Source: Flavobacteriales bacterium (GTDB lineage: Bacteria; Bacteroidota; Bacteroidia; Flavobacteriales; Flavobacteriaceae). From it: a DNA stretch of 36,186 nt. The stretch spans positions 1 through 36,186 of the forward strand of contig JALVST010000074.1 in NCBI GenBank assembly GCA_027024205.1, written 5' to 3'. The notes below the pieces were generated by a model. The model was not told where the DNA came from, did no database searches, and was given only the letters and a program-made list of their open reading frames with translations. Of this stretch, positions 16,512 to 25,644 are shown one piece after another (the first letter of the stretch is position 1; each line of letters starts with the position of its first letter). Position numbers and translations under genes: made by a program.

Positions 16512-19121
16512 ATGACAGTTTACAAAAATAACATAAGCAAATTGTTTACCAAAACATATCCAAAATTATTTTTGTTGCTGTTTTTTTTATTTATTAACAA
16601 CATCTGTGCCCAACTAGACAACAAAGTAAGAAAAATTACCAACATTAAAAAAAATATTAAAACTTCCACTTTGGTTAAACCCGAAGATTCACTTATTAAA
16701 CCCAAAGACAGTTCAAATATAAAAAAAGACACCTTAATTGACAGCACATTAAAGGATCAATTGTACCACTACGCAGAAGATTACACCGAAATCAATCAAA
16801 AAAAGAAATATATCAAGCTATACAATAAAGCCCACGTTAAGTATCAGGATATCGATTTAACTGCCGGCATCATTTACATAGATTATGCTAAAAACGAAGT
16901 ATATGCAGGACGTATTCCGGATTCATTGGGAAGACCGAGTCAGCGTCCCGTATTTAAACAAGGAGAAACCCAGACGGAAAATGACAGTATCCGTTTCAAT
17001 TTCAAGACAAAAAAAGCTTTGGTATGGAACACATATACCAAAGAAGGCGAATTCAGTATGATCAGTGATGTAACAAAAAAATATAACGACAGTATTATTT
17101 TTGTTAAAAACGTCAAATTTACCACATCCACCGACAAAGAACATCCCGAATATTATTTTCTGGCCAAAAAAGGAAAAATCGTTCCCGGTAAAAAAATTGT
17201 TATCGGCACTACAATCATGTGGATTGAAGATGTGGCTACCCCATTGATGATACCTTTCGGTTTTTTTCCGCTTACCGAGACCCGGACATCCGGATTTTTA
17301 ATGCCCAATTTTGCCGATACCCGTTTCGGATATGCCCTCACGGGCGGCGGATTTTATTGGGCTATCAATCCTTATATAGACTTATCTGCAACCGGTGATA
17401 TTTACACCAACGGCTCTTACGGATTCCAATTAAGCTCCCGTTATGTCAAAAGATATAGATTTTCAGGGGATTTAAGATTCAAATATAACAATATCATTCA
17501 ATCCGAACTACCCGAATTTGTCCAAAGTACCGAATGGCGGATTAATTGGACCCACAGAAACGATAACAAAAGCAGTCCTCTGAGTAGTTTTACCGCCAAC
17601 GTCGATTTGGGAAGTAGCAAGTATTACCGCGATTCCTATAATTATAATGATATTTTAAATACCAATAACCGTTTGAGCAATGAATTCGGTTCATCCATAT
17701 CGTATCAACAACGTTTTGCAAACCTGCCTTTGAGCTTTTCGGTAAATCTTAACCACAATCAAAACGTCAGTAGCGGAAAAATCACGATGACTTTACCGCA
17801 TTTCAATTTAAACGTCAGCCGGATATATCCTTTTGCCAAAAACGGTCTGAAAAAAAATGCCATTCAACGTATAAATTTCACCTATCGATTGGACGCCCAA
17901 CAAAGAATAAATACCGTTGACAGCCTGTTTTTCAAATCACAAATGTGGCACGATGCCGACTTGGGCGCCATGCATTCCATACCTATCAGCACCAACATGA
18001 AATTGTTTAAATATTTTAACTTGCAACCGCAGCTCACTTATAAAGAAGTTTGGTTGCGGCAAAGTATTATCAAACAATGGGATCCCACAGCCAACAACGG
18101 TGACGGTGGCGAACAAATCATCAAACAAAAAGGCCCTGTCTCTTACAGGGATATTAATGCTTCTTTAAACCTATCTACAACCCTTTACGGCACATATCTG
18201 TTTGGTGATAAACATTTGTTGCAAGGCATCCGTCATACGATGAAATTCGGACTTAGTGCCGGTTACCATCCCGTCAACCTCAATTATATCAAACACTATT
18301 TTAATCCGGTTGACAATCAATACGTCGATTATACGATTTTTGATAACGGACTGTACGGTAAACCCAATGTCAATGAAAGCAAATCGATGATTTTAAATTT
18401 ATCCAATGATTTTGAAGTCAAAATTAAAACCAAAGACGGAAAATCAAAAAAAATCCGTTTTTTAACCGCTTCCACCGGATATAATTTTTTGGCAGACTCG
18501 TTAAAAATAGCCAAAATAAATTTGCACTCAACTGCAACTATCACACAAGGTTTCAGTATCAATATGAGCGCCTTATATGATTTTTATGCCCTGGATGATG
18601 CCGGTAAAAATATTGACCGTTTTGCATGGCAAAAAGGACAAGGTCCCGGACGTATTCAAAATTTTAGTATATCAACAGGATATAATTTCAACAATAAAAC
18701 TTTTACAAAAACAACCGAAAAACAAGACAATAATAAAAACAAAGAAAAAACGGCCGATTTATACATTAACGACGTAAAATGGTCGTTACGCATCAATTAT
18801 TCTTTCAACTATCAAAACAAAGCTTATCATCCCGGCAATCTTTTCTTTAACCAAATCGGAACACATGTTGTAAATTTTAATGGAACAATCAATTTCTCCC
18901 CTTCTTGGGAAATCACATACAGAAGCGGCTACGACTTGGTAAAAAATGACTTCTCTTTTACCGACTTTACTTTTCGCAGAGACTTAAAAAGTTGGCAAAT
19001 GTCATTGACTTGGAATCCTATTGAACCTTCATACTGGTACTTTAATATCAGTATAAAATCTTCCGTTTTACAAGGTTTGAAATATGATAAAAGGAAAGAA
19101 CCTTTCCAAAAATTCTTTTAA
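16512..19121 (+). CDS. lptD: LPS-assembly outer-membrane protein LptD (Bacteroidota type)
   Basis: 869 residues. A signal peptide ends around residue 34 (NNICA-Q). A Ser/Lys/Asp-rich stretch follows, then an OstA/LptA-like beta region (about 95-210, with the AHVKYQDIDLTAGIIYIDY segment). The rest is a large beta-barrel starting near 235 (PFGFFPLTETRTSGFLMPNF) with alternating aromatic strands to the C-terminus, which ends in FF. LptD inserts lipopolysaccharide into the outer leaflet of the outer membrane with LptE. The length and the LptD_2-type barrel are those of the Bacteroidota branch rather than E. coli LptD. It is divergent from the amidase and monocistronic as far as seen. A small hairpin follows at 19157-19174. 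Confidence 0.9.
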   Translation: MTVYKNNISKLFTKTYPKLFLLLFFLFINNICAQLDNKVRKITNIKKNIKTSTLVKPEDSLIKPKDSSNIKKDTLIDSTLKDQLYHYAEDYTEINQKKKYIKLYNKAHVKYQDIDLTAGIIYIDYAKNEVYAGRIPDSLGRPSQRPVFKQGETQTENDSIRFNFKTKKALVWNTYTKEGEFSMISDVTKKYNDSIIFVKNVKFTTSTDKEHPEYYFLAKKGKIVPGKKIVIGTTIMWIEDVATPLMIPFGFFPLTETRTSGFLMPNFADTRFGYALTGGGFYWAINPYIDLSATGDIYTNGSYGFQLSSRYVKRYRFSGDLRFKYNNIIQSELPEFVQSTEWRINWTHRNDNKSSPLSSFTANVDLGSSKYYRDSYNYNDILNTNNRLSNEFGSSISYQQRFANLPLSFSVNLNHNQNVSSGKITMTLPHFNLNVSRIYPFAKNGLKKNAIQRINFTYRLDAQQRINTVDSLFFKSQMWHDADLGAMHSIPISTNMKLFKYFNLQPQLTYKEVWLRQSIIKQWDPTANNGDGGEQIIKQKGPVSYRDINASLNLSTTLYGTYLFGDKHLLQGIRHTMKFGLSAGYHPVNLNYIKHYFNPVDNQYVDYTIFDNGLYGKPNVNESKSMILNLSNDFEVKIKTKDGKSKKIRFLTASTGYNFLADSLKIAKINLHSTATITQGFSINMSALYDFYALDDAGKNIDRFAWQKGQGPGRIQNFSISTGYNFNNKTFTKTTEKQDNNKNKEKTADLYINDVKWSLRINYSFNYQNKAYHPGNLFFNQIGTHVVNFNGTINFSPSWEITYRSGYDLVKNDFSFTDFTFRRDLKSWQMSLTWNPIEPSYWYFNISIKSSVLQGLKYDKRKEPFQKFF

Positions 19122-19148
19122 TATGGAAGATAGTTTGCCCTAAATTAT

Positions 19149-19156
19149 TATTTTTG
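19149..19156 (+). promoter_or_regulatory. -7 promoter element of the metalloprotease gene
   Basis: TATTTTTG fits TAnnTTTG, 46 nt before the ATG at 19202, and is directly followed by an inverted repeat. Confidence 0.45.
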
Positions 19157-19174
19157 TCTCTTAATTATAAGAGA
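19157..19174. promoter_or_regulatory. Inverted repeat at the predicted transcription start of the protease gene
   Basis: TCTCTTA-ATTA-TAAGAGA, a perfect 7-bp inverted repeat with a 4-nt loop, abuts the -7 element. It could be an operator, a 5'-leader hairpin, or a weak terminator for lptD. It lacks a T-run, so the terminator reading is least likely. Confidence 0.35.
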
Positions 19175-19201
19175 TTCTCAATATAAATAAAAACAACTTT
19201 T

Positions 19202-21445
19202 ATGAAAACAAAATTATTTCTTTTGGTATGGCTTATCAGCTTTTCAATATTTTCACAGGAAACTTTATGGCTTCCTGCAAATATCATTAACATTGATAAA
19301 ACCGTAATACCTTCCGAACGGGTACCATCCGGATACATTTCTTATGAAATAGATTTGCCTGCTATTGCAAACCGGTTATTTACAGCACCGTTAATCACGG
19401 ATAATACGGCTTCAAATACCGTTTTGTCCATTCCTAACGAAAACGGAAATTTTGATAACTATAATATTTACAAGTCCCCTACCCTCCCGGAAAGACTGAA
19501 AAATATCAATCATATTTATACCTATCGCGGTTACAATAATACGGGCGCTATCGCTTCAATTGTTATCAGTCCGTTGGGATTGCGTATTGAAATTTCCAGA
19601 CCCGGGAAACCGAATTTAATTATTGAACCGGCTACCAAAGATTTGCAATACAATATTGTTTATTCAAAAGATCGTTTACGTCCAATAGAATTTCAATGTT
19701 TTACAGACAGCGAACCGGTAACCGGCGATTTAAATTTAACGGATATGCAGATTGACGACGGTATTTTGAGAACTTACCGTTTTGCCGTCGGCACAACCGG
19801 AGAATACTCTCAATTTCACGTTAACCGGGCTATCAATATGGGCATCATCCCTTCAAACGCAACCGACGCACAAAAAAAGACCGTAGTTTTGGCTGCTGTA
19901 ACCGAAACCATTGACCGGATAAATTCTGTTTACGAAAGAGATTTGGGTGTCACTTTGGAATTGGTGACTAACGAAACGGATGTAATTTTTTTAGACCCTA
20001 ATACGGACCCTTATGATAATTCGGATATTATGTCCATGTTGTCTAACAATACCACAGTTTTAAACAACTACATCGGCGCTTCCAATTACGATGGTGGTCA
20101 TTTGTTTTCAACCTATGCCGGCGGCGGTATTTCCGGTTTGGGCGTTATATGTAGTTCAGTCAAAGGCCGTTCGGTTACAGGTTCAACAAGCCCGCGAACA
20201 GATACTTATGATATCGATTATGTGGCCCATGAAATCGGTCACGAATTCGGTTGTAACCATACCTTTGCCAATTCATGTTATAATAATATAAACCGTAATA
20301 CGGCAGTAGAACCCGGCAGTGGTAGTACTATCATGGCTTATGCCGGTGTATGTAATCCAAATATTAAACTCCACAGTGACGATTATTTCAATGTCATAAG
20401 TATTATCGAAGCCGGTAATTTTATTTCAACATACGCCACCTGCTCCATCAATACCAATATCGGTAACCACACTCCAGTTATCAATACGGTTAATTACGGC
20501 AGTGTTTATATTCCCAAATCAACGCCGTTTGTACTCACAGCTACTGCCACGGATCAAGATACCGGCGATGCCCTGACCTATTGTTGGGAACAAGTTGACA
20601 ACGTTCCGAATAACGCACCGAGCTCATGGGTTCCCAATCCTACTTATACAAGCGGACCGGCATTCAGATCCTACGATCCGACAACCAATCACAACCGGTA
20701 TTTCCCAACAATGATCAATATTTTAAACAACACTTACGGAAACACTTGGGAAAAATTACCTTCGGTAAACCGCACTTTGACATTTGCCATTACGGTTAGA
20801 GACAATCATCCCGGTGGCGGTCAAACACCGTATGATTATTTACAATTTTCAGTCGACCAAAACAGCGGACCTTTTAGAATTACCAATTTAAATAGTGGCG
20901 AAACCTGGCAAGCCAACCAAAGTAAAACCATTACATGGGATGTTGCGGGGACAGATAGCGGTTTGGTAAATTGTTCATCCGTTGACATTTTATTCTCATT
21001 TGACAATGGCGTTACATTTCCGGTAACCGTAGCCAGTAATATACCCAATAACGGATCAGCTACATTTAATGTGCCGGACTATCAAAATACCAACTTGGGT
21101 CGAATAATGGTCAAAGCTCATAACAACTATTTCTTTGATATGGCAAAAGGTAGATTTACTATCCAAGGCGCCGGCAGTACTGCTGAAAACAATTTACAAA
21201 ACCTTAAAATTTTTCCGAATCCCGCCTCACAAAATATTTTTGTCAGTTTCAATACTCTTAATTCCCCGAATAAAACCATTATAAAAATTTATGATGTCAG
21301 CGGTAGAGAAGTATTTCACAAAAATTTTGAAACAAGCTTACCGTTTAATAAGAAAATATATGTCGGCCATCTCAAACGCGGTGTATATTTTATAGAGATA
21401 AATAACGGTAAACAAAATGGAACGCAAAAGATTATATTGAATTAA
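19202..21445 (+). CDS. Secreted reprolysin-like (metzincin) metallopeptidase with T9SS sorting domain
   Basis: 747 residues. A signal peptide ends near residue 18 (SIFSQ). A prodomain-like region to about 190 precedes the zinc protease domain (about 195-420), which has HEIGHEFGCNH (His343, Glu344, His347, His353) and a downstream Met-turn in TIMAYAG, the metzincin signature. Ig/FN3-like beta domains follow (about 425-660). The last ~80 residues (LKIFPNPASQN to QKIILN) form a T9SS sorting domain, so the enzyme is predicted to cross the outer membrane and be released or anchored at the surface. Similar proteins in Flavobacteriia are extracellular proteases. It stands alone, with its own -7 element and a palindrome after it. 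The substrate is unknown. Confidence 0.92.
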   Translation: MKTKLFLLVWLISFSIFSQETLWLPANIINIDKTVIPSERVPSGYISYEIDLPAIANRLFTAPLITDNTASNTVLSIPNENGNFDNYNIYKSPTLPERLKNINHIYTYRGYNNTGAIASIVISPLGLRIEISRPGKPNLIIEPATKDLQYNIVYSKDRLRPIEFQCFTDSEPVTGDLNLTDMQIDDGILRTYRFAVGTTGEYSQFHVNRAINMGIIPSNATDAQKKTVVLAAVTETIDRINSVYERDLGVTLELVTNETDVIFLDPNTDPYDNSDIMSMLSNNTTVLNNYIGASNYDGGHLFSTYAGGGISGLGVICSSVKGRSVTGSTSPRTDTYDIDYVAHEIGHEFGCNHTFANSCYNNINRNTAVEPGSGSTIMAYAGVCNPNIKLHSDDYFNVISIIEAGNFISTYATCSINTNIGNHTPVINTVNYGSVYIPKSTPFVLTATATDQDTGDALTYCWEQVDNVPNNAPSSWVPNPTYTSGPAFRSYDPTTNHNRYFPTMINILNNTYGNTWEKLPSVNRTLTFAITVRDNHPGGGQTPYDYLQFSVDQNSGPFRITNLNSGETWQANQSKTITWDVAGTDSGLVNCSSVDILFSFDNGVTFPVTVASNIPNNGSATFNVPDYQNTNLGRIMVKAHNNYFFDMAKGRFTIQGAGSTAENNLQNLKIFPNPASQNIFVSFNTLNSPNKTIIKIYDVSGREVFHKNFETSLPFNKKIYVGHLKRGVYFIEINNGKQNGTQKIILN

Positions 21446-21481
21446 CGAAAAATATAAAATGGTAGAGGCTTAAAATGACAC

Positions 21482-21515
21482 TTGTAAGAGACACAAAATT
21501 TTGTGTCTCTTACAA
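21482..21515. repeat. Perfect 34-bp palindrome
   Basis: TTGTAAGAGACACAAAA is followed at once by its exact reverse complement (17 bp per arm, no spacer). It lies 37 nt after the metalloprotease stop and 131 nt before rsmA. There is no T-run, so it is not a classic intrinsic terminator. It resembles the short REP-like palindromes with an AGAGAC arm found between genes in several bacterial phyla. No second full copy is in the window. Confidence 0.75.
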
Positions 21516-21646
21516 TTATCATACAATCCGCATGTGGACGCTACAAATTAAAAAAAACTGAAATATTTTTTAATTCATTTGTCCAAAAAAAATAACACAA
21601 TTAGTTGATTTTCAATAGTATAATTAATATCGATTTCTAATTTATA

Positions 21647-22423
21647 ATGTCTAAAGTCAAACCCAAAAAACATCTCGGGCAACATTTTTTAACCGACAAA
21701 AATATCGCCCGTAAAATAGCCCGCTCCTTACAACTCGATACTTATGATACCGTTTTGGAAATAGGACCGGGCATGGGCATATTGACAGAATTCTTGAGGC
21801 AAAAACCAGACAAAGAACTGTATGTTGTTGAAATCGATGATGAATCTGTTGTATTCTTAAAAAATAATTTTCCTTCACTGAAAGATAACATCATTAGAGG
21901 CGATTTTTTAAAACTTGATTTAACAAAATTATTCAACGGTAAACAAATAGGTATAACCGGTAACTTTCCATACAATATTTCATCACAAATCCTTTTCAAA
22001 GTTTTGGATAACAGAGAAATCATTCCGGAATTTTCGGGTATGTTTCAAAAGGAAGTAGCCGAACGGATTACAGCACGCCACGGCAATAAAACTTATGGCA
22101 TTCTCTCCGTTTTGGCTCAAACCTACTATGACACCGGACATTTGTTTAATGTCAATGAAAACGTTTTTAATCCGCCTCCCAAAGTAAAATCAAGTGTTGT
22201 CAGACTGGTCCGGAAAGATAATTTTCCCGAAATTCCTTATGATTTTTTCAAAAAATTGGTTAAAACGGCCTTTAATCAACGCAGAAAAACACTACGAAAC
22301 AGTTTAAAATCATATAATTTGAGTGATAATTTAAAACAAGCTCGTATATTTGCAAAACGTCCTGAACAATTATCACCGGAAGAATTTGTCGAACTGGCTC
22401 AAATTATAAGACATGACACATAA
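21647..22423 (+). CDS. rsmA: 16S rRNA dimethyladenosine transferase RsmA (KsgA)
   Basis: 258-residue SAM-dependent methyltransferase that dimethylates two adjacent adenosines in the 3'-terminal helix of 16S rRNA during 30S maturation. Visible are the N-terminal KKHLGQHFL, the SAM-binding EIGPGMGIL (38-46), VVEID (60-64), catalytic NFPYNIS (106-112; NLPY in many other phyla), and the C-terminal FNQRRKTLRNSL. Length is normal. The stop overlaps the start of mgtE by 11 nt, which suggests an operon. The upstream 200 nt hold the palindrome and an AT-rich leader without a full -7 match (TTCATTTG is the nearest). Confidence 0.96.
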   Translation: MSKVKPKKHLGQHFLTDKNIARKIARSLQLDTYDTVLEIGPGMGILTEFLRQKPDKELYVVEIDDESVVFLKNNFPSLKDNIIRGDFLKLDLTKLFNGKQIGITGNFPYNISSQILFKVLDNREIIPEFSGMFQKEVAERITARHGNKTYGILSVLAQTYYDTGHLFNVNENVFNPPPKVKSSVVRLVRKDNFPEIPYDFFKKLVKTAFNQRRKTLRNSLKSYNLSDNLKQARIFAKRPEQLSPEEFVELAQIIRHDT

Positions 22424-23780
22424 CGAATATCATCAAATTGCAGAACAACTTCAAGATTATATTGCACAAAAAAACAATGCTAAAATCGTGCAATTACTTG
22501 AAGGCTTGCATGCTGCGGATATTGCTGAAATCCTCGATCACATGGATTTTGATGAAGCGTTATATGTCATCAGGCTTTTGGATACCGATATTACAGCCGA
22601 TATCATTGCCGAGCTGGATGACGACCTAAAAGAAAAAATTCTTGAAAATCTCTCCGCTAAGGAAATTGCAGAAGAAGTGGAAGAGTTGGAGTCAGACGAT
22701 GCTGCCGATATTTTAGCAGAACTTCCCGAAGATAAAAAAGTGGCAGTCATCTCCCATATTGACGACAAGGAACATGCCAAAGATATCATCGAACTCCTCC
22801 GCTACGACGAAGATACAGCCGGAGGATTGATGGGTAAAGAATTTGTCAAAGTCAACAAAAACTGGAATGTCCTCCGGGCTGTTGCCGAAATGCGTAAGCA
22901 AGCCCAAGAAATGGAAAGGGTACACACCATTTATGTAGTGGATGATGATGACAAATTGGAAGGCCGGTTATCCTTAAAAAAATTATTAACAACTTCTACC
23001 AAAACCCCCATTAAAGACGTTTATAACGACAATATTCACTACGTCAGTGTCAATGATTCAGCTGACGAAGTGGCCCGTATCATGCAAAAATACGACTTGT
23101 TTGTTATTCCGGTTGTAGATGAAACCGGTAGGTTGGTTGGTCAAATCACCATAGATGACGTTGTAGATTACATCAAAGAAGAAGCCGAAAGAGACTATCA
23201 AATGGCTGCCGGTATTTCCGAAGACGTTGAAGCGGACGATACGATTTTCCAGTTAATGCGTGCCCGTCTGCCTTGGTTGATTGTAGCACTTATTGGAGGC
23301 TTTGCCAGTGTTATCGTGTTAAGTGGATTTGGCAATGCCATGAATAAGTACGGTACACTTTTCTTCTTTACGCCGTTAATTGCAGCCACTGCAGGTAATG
23401 TCGGTGTTCAATCCTCTGCAATTGTCGTTCAAGGTTTGGCTAACGGCACTTTAACCGGTTCCATATGGAAACAATTGATTAAAGAAGTTTCTTTAAGCTT
23501 GCTCAACGGGATTATTTTAGCCATCATACTTTTATTAATTGGAAAATTTTTATTGGGTCACATCTTAACCGGCTTCGACTTAAAAATGGCTATTACCGTA
23601 GCGATTTCACTAGTATCGGTTATCATTATGGCCTCATTAATCGGCACCTTTGTCCCGCTTTTCCTTCATAAACAAGGTATTGATCCCGCTGTGGCTACCG
23701 GGCCTTTTATCACAACAAGCAACGATATTTTCGGTATTTATATCTTCTTTACCATTGCCAAATTGATTTTAGGTTTTTAG
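22413..23780 (+). CDS. mgtE: Magnesium transporter MgtE
   Basis: 455-residue inner-membrane Mg2+ channel. An acidic N-terminal helical domain (about 1-125) contains repeated ADI/LAEL segments such as DDAADILAELPED. A pair of CBS domains follows (about 130-250, RVHTIYVVDDD and DLFVIPVVDE) that sense cytosolic Mg2+. Five transmembrane helices fill about 285-455, with the family AGNVGVQSS and DPAVATGPFITTSNDIFG lining the pore. Length and domain order are standard. It begins inside the end of rsmA (11-nt overlap), so it is translated from the same message. It is convergent with the glycosyltransferase gene, and I see no clear terminator in the 37-nt gap. Confidence 0.96.
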   Translation: MTHNEYHQIAEQLQDYIAQKNNAKIVQLLEGLHAADIAEILDHMDFDEALYVIRLLDTDITADIIAELDDDLKEKILENLSAKEIAEEVEELESDDAADILAELPEDKKVAVISHIDDKEHAKDIIELLRYDEDTAGGLMGKEFVKVNKNWNVLRAVAEMRKQAQEMERVHTIYVVDDDDKLEGRLSLKKLLTTSTKTPIKDVYNDNIHYVSVNDSADEVARIMQKYDLFVIPVVDETGRLVGQITIDDVVDYIKEEAERDYQMAAGISEDVEADDTIFQLMRARLPWLIVALIGGFASVIVLSGFGNAMNKYGTLFFFTPLIAATAGNVGVQSSAIVVQGLANGTLTGSIWKQLIKEVSLSLLNGIILAIILLLIGKFLLGHILTGFDLKMAITVAISLVSVIIMASLIGTFVPLFLHKQGIDPAVATGPFITTSNDIFGIYIFFTIAKLILGF

Positions 23781-23817
23781 TCCCGGAACTTTTAAGTGAA
23801 GAAAATGCAGAGCTAAC

Positions 23818-24774
23818 TTACATATTTAATGCTTGTTCTATTTTATAGCGTTTGATTTTATCATTATTTTTAAGAAGCATTTCACCTAAAAATCCGGCTA
23901 AAAAAAACTGACTTCCCAATATCATGGCCGCCAAAGCTATATAAAACCAAGGGCGGTCGGTCACCAAATGAGTTGGAATATTATAATATAATTTATAGGC
24001 TTTTACGCCTAAAATAAATAATGTTGCCAATCCGCCAATCAAAAACATCAAAATACCCAAAGCACCGAACAGATGCATGGGACGTTTGGAAAAACGGGTT
24101 AAAAACCAAAGAGTTATCAAATCCAGAACACCTTTGATAAAACGATCCGAGCCGAATTTCGTTTCGCCGTATTTCCGTGCTTGATGTTTAACTATTTTTT
24201 CTCCAATATGAGTATAACCTTCGTTTTTAGCCAAAAAAGGAATGTACCGATGCATCTCGCCATACACATCAATATCTTTAACCACTTGATTTTTATAAGC
24301 TTTTAATCCGCAATTAAAATCGTGCAAAGACAAACCGGACACTTTGCGAGCCGCCCAATTGAATAATTTGCTGGGCAAATTCTTTTTGAGTTTGGAATCA
24401 TACCGCACTTTTTTCCAACCGGAGACCAAATCGTAATTATCATTGATTATCATTTCATACAAATCAGGAATTTCTTCCGGACTATCTTGCAAATCAGCAT
24501 CCATTGTGATAACTACATCACCGTTTGCCATTCTAAAACCGGCATTCAGAGCCTGTGATTTACCGTAATTACGTCTGAATTTTATACCTTTGATATGCTT
24601 GTCTTTTTCGGCTAAACCGGAAATAATCCGCCAAGAATCATCCGTACTGCCGTCATCAACAAAAATTATTTCATACGTATAACCTTTCCGTTGCATCACT
24701 TCCGTTACCCAACGGTAAAGCTCCGGTAAAGATGCCGCTTCATTTAATAAAGGAATGACTAAAGATATCTGCAT
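23818..24774 (-). CDS. Glycosyltransferase family 2, polyprenyl-phosphate type (DPM1/GtrB-like)
   Basis: 318 residues. A GT-A domain (about 1-215) has VIPLLNE, FVDDGSTDDS (Asp40, Asp41) and the metal-binding DADLQD (Asp92, Asp94). A conserved NCGLKAY precedes two C-terminal transmembrane helices (about 236-260 and 278-302). This architecture is that of enzymes moving a sugar from a nucleotide donor to a polyprenyl phosphate on the cytosolic face of the inner membrane, for later use in envelope glycans or protein glycosylation. The donor sugar cannot be told. It lies downstream of the DUF4199 and FlaA1/CapD-like genes on the same strand, after a 351-nt gap. Confidence 0.92.
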   Translation of the reverse strand: MQISLVIPLLNEAASLPELYRWVTEVMQRKGYTYEIIFVDDGSTDDSWRIISGLAEKDKHIKGIKFRRNYGKSQALNAGFRMANGDVVITMDADLQDSPEEIPDLYEMIINDNYDLVSGWKKVRYDSKLKKNLPSKLFNWAARKVSGLSLHDFNCGLKAYKNQVVKDIDVYGEMHRYIPFLAKNEGYTHIGEKIVKHQARKYGETKFGSDRFIKGVLDLITLWFLTRFSKRPMHLFGALGILMFLIGGLATLFILGVKAYKLYYNIPTHLVTDRPWFYIALAAMILGSQFFLAGFLGEMLLKNNDKIKRYKIEQALNM

Positions 24775-25125
24775 ATTGTTTTTACTGAGGTTTTTGTCTC
24801 TACATGGAATATCTTGTTCAGTAATATTTGTTTACTACCTCTTCAACACTATATTTGAAGGAATAAAGAATTTTTCGTTTGAATGATTATCTCACTTGCC
24901 CTGACTAATGTCGAGGGGGCTTTAATTATGTATAATTACCGTAAAATAATAATTCTAATCTGAGAACTTGAGAATTTTATTGAGTTCAGATTTACAACTT
25001 TTCTGAGTTATCAGGTATATCATAATTCAATTCAAACATTTCTTAGAACGTCCCCCTACCAATCTAATGGTATAGAAAACATTAACACGCCACATACAAC
25101 TTAAACCTTCAACTTTCAACAAAAC
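24775..25125. other. 351-nt AT-rich intergenic region between the glycosyltransferase and DUF4199 genes
   Basis: I see no ORF of note, no RNA gene and no full TAnnTTTG element on the minus strand. The segment 24878-24899 (TTTGAATGATTATCTCACTT, then GC) matches 14083-14105 in another intergenic region with only a few differences, suggesting a decayed dispersed element. The right end (about 25098-25128) has short CAACTT-like reiterations. The length argues that the glycosyltransferase has its own promoter, which I cannot place. Confidence 0.5.
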
Positions 25126-25644
25126 TTAATAATCCTCATTGGGCGTTTTAAAAAATAATCCACCGAGCAGCCCACCTATCACTCCGTACAACAAACCTGA
25201 AAATATTTGTCCGACTAATTGCATCGGGACAAAAAGTTTTCGCGTCATTTCCATTTGTTTGTCAAGCATGTCTTGTGAAAAAGCATCATTCTCTTCCAAG
25301 ATTTTACGTGACAGTTCCAAGACTTGATCTACGGCACCCGGGTTGATATAAGCGAAATAAATATAAGCATAGATACCCACAATAAAACCGCCTAAGAGTC
25401 CTATCAGAACACCCAACTTAACGGCCTTGCCTACACTCACGGCATAACCCTGATTACGATAATACCAAACTGCCAAAACGGGTAGTCCGATAAATACAAA
25501 TAGGGAGGCAAAATTTAAGATTACCACAAAAGGCTCTTTCGGGTCGGCAGCCGGTGATTTCACCAACATAAAAAGAATACCTAAGAGAGCATAAAGAAGG
25601 GCAAACATCCAAACGATGTTTTTAAATGACTTTTGATTTTCCAT
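25126..25644 (-). CDS. DUF4199 domain membrane protein
   Basis: 172 residues with four predicted transmembrane helices (about 9-27, 38-60, 73-97 and 145-166) and a charged loop between the last two (about 105-140). The DUF4199 family is found mainly in Bacteroidota, has no known activity, and often neighbours a family-2 glycosyltransferase as it does here, so a role in envelope glycan assembly is possible but unproven. The start ATG lies 23 nt inside the 3' end of the FlaA1/CapD-like gene, implying co-transcription and coupled translation. Confidence 0.8.
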   Translation of the reverse strand: MENQKSFKNIVWMFALLYALLGILFMLVKSPAADPKEPFVVILNFASLFVFIGLPVLAVWYYRNQGYAVSVGKAVKLGVLIGLLGGFIVGIYAYIYFAYINPGAVDQVLELSRKILEENDAFSQDMLDKQMEMTRKLFVPMQLVGQIFSGLLYGVIGGLLGGLFFKTPNEDY

